Source: Megalonaias nervosa
Taxonomy: Eukaryota > Mollusca > Bivalvia > Unionida > Unionidae
Length of the DNA stretch: 64,000 nucleotides
Assembly: GCA_016617855.1 (NCBI GenBank)
Contig: JAECUM010093656.1
Span: 1-64,000, forward strand
Direction of reading: 5' to 3'
The notes under the pieces are model-generated. The model searched no databases and was not told where the DNA came from. It saw only the letters and a program-made list of their open reading frames with translations. The translations under genes and the position numbers were made by a program. Shown piece after piece: positions 58,826 to 64,000 of the stretch; position 1 is the stretch's first letter; each line of letters starts with the position of its first letter.

Positions 58826-59643
58826 ATGATTTTTTGTGCATGTAGTGACTCAGATTTTTCAACTCTGACCCTAACATGTGTATTGATAACACAACTAGAA
58901 CACTGATGACTGGGCCAAAAATATACCTCCATCTGGTCAAATTAAGTAGAATATGCATACATTTGACTCCTTCAGTGATGACTAGCTGATATATCTGGAA
59001 GATATCAACTATTATTTACAATTTTCATTCATTTTTTTTCCTTAACAAATGCACAACAAATGCTTTGATTTTGATTGCTCAAAGAATGAAAATTACCCTC
59101 CTTTCTAAAGAAAAGTTTAATGAGAGTGTGCAATATATCCTATGAATATTAAGTGTTGTGCACTTTCAGCCATAATTATCCTAAAGACTGGTGTAGGGTT
59201 CCTAATGATTTAACTGTTGAAGAGTATACTTTATTTCTATGAAGATGTTAACTGTCTGTGGAAATGAATCAATATACTCAACTGGTCTGCAAAACAAGTG
59301 AATATTTATACTGTTTATCTTGTACAAGTTTACATGAGCAATTTCAAAAATAAAAAAAAAACCTATAAGAAACAAAACCAACTGTTTTTGTATCAAGCTT
59401 GTCCATGAACTGGAGTTCAAATAAAATAAAGGAATACTTTAGCATCTCGGGGAATAAATAAAAACATCTGTGTGAATGAGCACAAGGAATCACTCTCTCA
59501 AGTTCTGCAAATATATCTACGACTTCAGCATCATTTTGTCAAGCATTCTGAAGAATTTTTTTAAAAAAGTTATGTGGCGATATTCATCATTAGCAAAGTA
59601 TCACAGCATAAGAAGTTGACTTTGGTCCATTTCAAAGTACAAA
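58826..59643 (-). other. Probable 3' UTR of the minus-strand gene
   Basis: AT-rich sequence following the TAA at 59644. AATAAA on the minus strand occurs near 59230-59236. No other feature. Confidence 0.3.
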
Positions 59644-62600
59644 TTAAAATTTGTCCAAGTACTTTGTGAGGAATTCTGCTTCCAGTGGCTCTGACTCCCG
59701 CACAGATTTTGCAAATGTGTGGATTTCAGTCTTGCCCGACTCCAGGGATATAAACTGCAAAGAAAGGGGGAAAAAGATGAATACAGAGTAAAATGGCTAG
59801 AATTTCACCTGCTTTTACAATGAACCATAATTTCAAAAATGTAATGTATACTTAAGAAAAAGCAAGTTGCATACCCCTCCCAACCCTCCTCGGACTCAAA
59901 TGCCCACCCTCCTCCTCGGACTCAATTGTCCACCCTCTTCCTCAGACTCGGTTGCAATTTTAGTTCAATTTGCTCCCAATAGATAACATGGAAATGACAA
60001 CATGGACTCCTGAAATTTGTTATACTCTCAATTTGCCATTTTTCATGGTGTATCCATTTCATGGATTTCTTAGTTGCTGTAAGCCATGCATGTAAAGAGA
60101 CAATGATCCTTTTGGACCTCTTAAACTAATATTGACCCCACCTTCCAATATCAGCCCTCTCCCCTAATACTTACATGACTAAATGCAAATAGGCTCCTTC
60201 TTTGACACTAATATGTAAAAAGGTGCAATAAGACCCCATCCCTAATACATGTACTGACATCTAAATAGGTGCAATTGAACCCCCTGCCCCAAATATTGAC
60301 ATGAATAGGTGCAACAGGACCCTTTCCCCAAATATTAATACATGAACAGGTATAATTGAACCACTTCCCCCATGAATAGGTGCAATATGATCCCTTCCCC
60401 AACAATGACATGCAAATAGATTCAGTAGAACCCCTTCCCTCAATACTGATATTTTTATGGCTGCAACAGGACTCCTCCCCCCATACTGACACTTGAATAG
60501 GTGGAAGAGAACCCCTTCCCCCCAATACTGACATGTCAACTGGTGCAATAAGACCCCTTTCCCCAATATTGCCACGTAAACAGCACCCCAACCTCCAACA
60601 TGAATGAGTGCAGTAGAACACCTTCCCCAATGCTGACATGTTCCCCAATTTTTGCTATGTAAATAGCACCCATTCCCCCAATATTTCCACTTGAATAAGT
60701 GCAATAGGATCCGTTCCCTAATATTGATATATAAACAGATGCAATGAGACTCCTTCCCCTAATACTGATGTGTACATATATGCAACAGGACCCCTTAACC
60801 AATATTGACATGCAAATAGGTGCAATGGGACCCCTTCCCATTATTTTTTCTTTGGTGAACAGCTACAATGGGGCATTTTCCACCAATTGGAACCCTTCCA
60901 TCAATCTTTGAATTTAAGTAACAACTAAAATGTAATTTTTTACAGCAATAGTAACATTAATATCCAAGAAATGGAAATCACCATAAATGTTTGATATTAT
61001 TTTCTGCATGTAGGCAAAATGGAGAAATTCCAAGCACAAAAATTCATAATACTCATTTAGTGGTGGCTTTAGATGTTGCAATGAGTACTGTCTCATGCAC
61101 TTCATTATAAAAAAAGGCAGTATACTCTATGGCTGCAAAGTACTTATAATGAGGGAGTACTGTTTCATGTACTTCATTATATAACAGTCTCACTATAAGA
61201 AAAAGATACTCCAAGGACCACGATATAATGAGGGAGTACTGTTTCATGTACTTCATTATATAACAGTCTCGCTATAAGAAAAAGATACTCCAAGGACCAC
61301 GATATGATGAGGGAGTACTGTTTCATGTACTTCATTATATAACAGTCTCACTATAAGAAAAAGATACTCCAAGGACCACGATATGATAAAGGAGTACTGT
61401 TTCATGTACTTCATTATATAACAGTTTCATTATAAGAAAAAGATACTCCAAGGACCACGATATGATGAGGGAGTACTGTTTCGTGTACTTCATTATATAA
61501 CGGTCTCACTATAAGATAAAGATACTCCAAGGACCACGATATGATGAGGGAGTACTGTTTCATGTACTTCATTATATAACAGTCTCACTATAAGAAAAAG
61601 ATACTCCAAGGACCACGATATGATAAAGGAGTACTGTTTCATGTACTTCATTATATAACAGTCTCACTATAAGAAAAAGATACTCCAAGGACCACGATAT
61701 GATGAGGGAGTACTGTTTCATGTACTTCATTATATAACAGTCTCACTATAAGAAAAAGATACTCCAAGGACCACAATATGATGAGGGAGTACTGTTTCAT
61801 GTACTTCATTATATAACAGTATCACTATAAGAAAAAGATACTCCATGGACCACGATATGATGAGGGAGTACTGCATAGTCTACTTTCTTATATAACAGTC
61901 TCACTATAAGGCAGAGCATGCCATAGCTCAAAGTGACTGTTATAATGAAGGAACACTGTGTTGGTTACTTAATTATAAAAGTCCTTGTATAGCAGTATAC
62001 TTCATGGCTCCCAGAACAGTGTTATACTGAAGGAATACAGTGGTCTAATTTTAAGGCAGTATACTCTATGGCTTCAATGGACATAGTTATAATGACGGAG
62101 TACTGTATATGTGACATGTACTTCATTGTAAGTTGGTCTCACCATTAGGCTGTATGTTTTTTGATTCCTATGGATGGTGTTATAATGAGTACTGTATATG
62201 TGACATGTACTTCATTGTAAGTTGGTCTCACCATTAGGCTGTATGTTTTTTGATTCCTATGGATGGTGTTATAATGAGTACTGTATATGTGACATGTACT
62301 TCATTGTAAGTTGGTCTCACCATTAGGCTGTATGTTTTTTGATTCCTATGGATGGTGTTATAATGAGTACTGTATATGTGACATGTACTTCATTGTAAGT
62401 TGGTCTCACCATTAGGCTGTATGTTTTTTGATTCCTATGGATGGTGTTATAATGAGTACTGTATATGTGACATGTACTTCATTGTAAGTTGGTCTCACCA
62501 TTAGGCTGTATGTTTTTTGATTCCTATGGATGGTGTTATAATGAGTACTGTATATGTGACATGTACTTCATTGTAAGTTGGTCTCACCATTAGGCTGTAT

Positions 62601-63307
62601 GTTTTTTGATTCCTATGGATGGTGTTATAACGAGTACTGTATATGTGACATGTACTTCATTGTAAGTTGGTCTCACCATTAGGCTGTATGTGTTTTGATT
62701 CCTATGGATGGTGTTATAATGAGTACTGTATATGTGACATGTACTTCATTGTAAGTTGGTCTCACCATTAGGTTATATGTTTTTTGATTCCTATGGATGG
62801 TGTTATAATAAGTACTGTATATGTGACGTGTACTTCATTGTAAGTTGGTCTCACCATTAGGTTGTATGTTTTTTGATTCCTATGGATTGTGTTATAATGA
62901 GTACTGTATATGTGACATGTACTTCACTGTAAGTTGGTCTCACCATTAGGTTGTACACTTGTGTTATAATGAGTACAGTATGAACTGAACACATCATGCA
63001 ACATCCTCTACTAATAATGAGCAGATAATTTAAAATCAGTGCAACATAAAACATGTTAATAAGCTGCACATTTGTTGGCAGTTTTACCATTTAACACACG
63101 ATTGAAATCAGTCCTATAAGCAGCAGGGATATACCTTAATCCAAGATACCAAATGTCAGAGATTAATATAAAAGAATACATCACTGACTTGCATTTTGAC
63201 ACTGAAAACTCAAAGATTAAATTTAAAATCTTACCAACTGAGGAAGTCGCCCTGGAATTCCAAGTCCAGTGGCTTTATGATCTGTGGAACATGCAACATT
63301 CACCACC
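59644..63307 (-). CDS. 3' end of an unidentified minus-strand gene (two exons)
   Basis: Two exons with consistent phases: 63307-63235 (acceptor TTTGTAG, donor CAGTTG/GTAAGA) and 59754-59644 (acceptor CCTTTCTTTGCAG, stop TAA at 59646-59644). The first supplies one base plus 24 codons including VNVACSTDHKATGLGIPGRL; the second encodes 36 residues including ESGKTEIHTFAKSVRESEP and ends FLTKYLDKF. Clean splice signals, compatible phases and balanced composition make this a real gene end rather than chance. I do not recognise the family. Earlier exons must lie right of the window. The 3.5-kb intron is mostly tandem arrays. A TTTATT near 59230 (AATAAA on the coding strand) is one possible poly(A) signal. 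Confidence 0.7.
60120..60850. repeat. Degenerate minisatellite, about 40-45 bp
   Basis: About 17 diverged copies of AATACTGACATGTAAATAGG-TGCAATAGGACCCCTTCCCC. Overlapping minus-strand ORFs are repeat by-products. Confidence 0.85.
61070..61905. repeat. Minisatellite, 79-bp unit
   Basis: Ten nearly identical copies of GAGGGAGTACTGTTTCATGT-ACTTCATTATATAACAGTCT-CACTATAAGAAAAAGATACT-CCAAGGACCACGATATGAT. On the minus strand each unit reads CAGTACTCCCTC then TATA-rich sequence, like a pogo/Tigger transposon end. Confidence 0.95.
61906..62085. repeat. Diverged units linking the 79-bp and 89-bp arrays
   Basis: Contains GCAGTATACTTCATGGCTCC and GGCAGTATACTCTATGGCTT next to TTATAATGACGGAGTACTG, recalling the 61100 region. 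This suggests both arrays derive from one ancestral unit. Confidence 0.6.
62086..62965. repeat. Minisatellite, 89-bp unit
   Basis: About ten copies of GAGTACTGTATATGTGACAT-GTACTTCATTGTAAGTTGGT-CTCACCATTAGGCTGTATGT-TTTTTGATTCCTATGGATGG-TGTTATAAT, several identical. Confidence 0.96.
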
Positions 63308-64000
63308 CTACAAACATAAACTGAAATGTCAGCATATAGCATGGTATTAAAAAAACAAAAATACAGTAACCTCCCGATATCACATAATTTGAAAAATCAC
63401 CATATAGCACCTTATTTAAAAAAAATACTGTAAACTCCCAATAAAACACTGTATCCTAACCTCATCATAAATGATGATTTTAAATACACAAGAAAATGAG
63501 AAGGGTGGTGTGATGTGAATTCTAGAATGATTTGTGTTATTCATGTTCCTACTACTGCTAGACCAAACAGACTTAGTCTACAAAAGTAAAAAAATGTTTA
63601 ATAGTTGGAAAAATTGCTTTATTGGAATGAAAATCTAATCAGGTCATGTACATATGGATATAAATATTCAAGCAGAATTTCATTTGTCTACACTGAGTGG
63701 TGTTCGAATAAACTTGCTAACAAACTTCTCTGGATGAACAGAGGGATGCAGGGAAAGACAAAACCAAATTAGGATGTCCCTGCTGCAAGCAGTGAGGATG
63801 TAATGTGGAACACTGATTTTGTCAGCTTGTACTATTATTGTGCTCAAAGATTTCTTATGATCTGCATAATTAGGAAAACCAAAGAGACACCTACAGTGTG
63901 TTTATAAATGGTACCACCTTAAAAAACAAACCCCGTTCTCATTAGTTCAAAGCTCTAAATTCCAAGAAAGAGTTCCCTTCACAAGTCCGCAATTTATGAC
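63308..64000. other. Intron of the minus-strand gene, no exon recognised
   Basis: ACAGTAACCTCCCGATATCAC at 63363-63383 resembles a pogo-type transposon end. The rest is AT-rich with no exon seen. Confidence 0.4.

Noticed and set aside
60208..60841. Three overlapping minus-strand ORFs of 101-147 codons
   Set aside because: Overlapping frames of one degenerate tandem repeat, with no domain.

Overview
The window is animal nuclear DNA. It has GT-AG introns of up to 9 kb, tRNA-derived SINEs with target-site duplications, tyrosine-recombinase (DIRS-type) retrotransposon relics, a hAT transposase relic, the end of a Polinton/Maverick (adintovirus-like) element, and very many minisatellites. The repeat mix suggests a marine invertebrate, possibly a lophotrochozoan such as a mollusc. 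That is inference; nothing here names the species.

Layout. 1-2344 is the right end of a Polinton-like element with genes on the minus strand: a major-capsid-like gene cut by the window edge, a small basic virion-like protein, and a terminal gene broken by one frameshift and one in-frame stop. A 21-bp perfect inverted repeat folds the terminus back. About 300 bases further right begins the one well-resolved host gene, a plus-strand gene for mitochondrial poly(A) RNA polymerase (MTPAP/PAPD1). It has eight coding exons from 2651 to 40394. The first exon encodes a typical mitochondrial presequence; later exons carry the nucleotidyltransferase core and an unusually long charged C-terminal tail. 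The splice phases of all eight exons agree and give 806 codons plus a stop.

The MTPAP introns and the 3' flank are filled with relics. These include a hAT transposase (minus, about 4490-5385), DIRS fragments (17.0-19.1, 20.3-21.75, 35.3-37.8 and 42.9-48.3 kb), two SINE families, dispersed repeats and more than twenty tandem arrays totalling roughly 12 kb. The most striking array (48355-49630) has a 30-bp unit with an embedded 180-bp higher-order repeat. Two adjacent arrays (61.07-62.96 kb) appear to be built from a transposon-end-like sequence.

At the right edge, two minus-strand exons (63235-63307 and 59644-59754) with matching phases form the 3' end of a second gene, not identified. From 49.7 to 59.6 kb I see no convincing coding sequence, only SINEs, small arrays and AT-rich DNA. 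No CRISPR, rRNA or genuine tRNA gene was seen.
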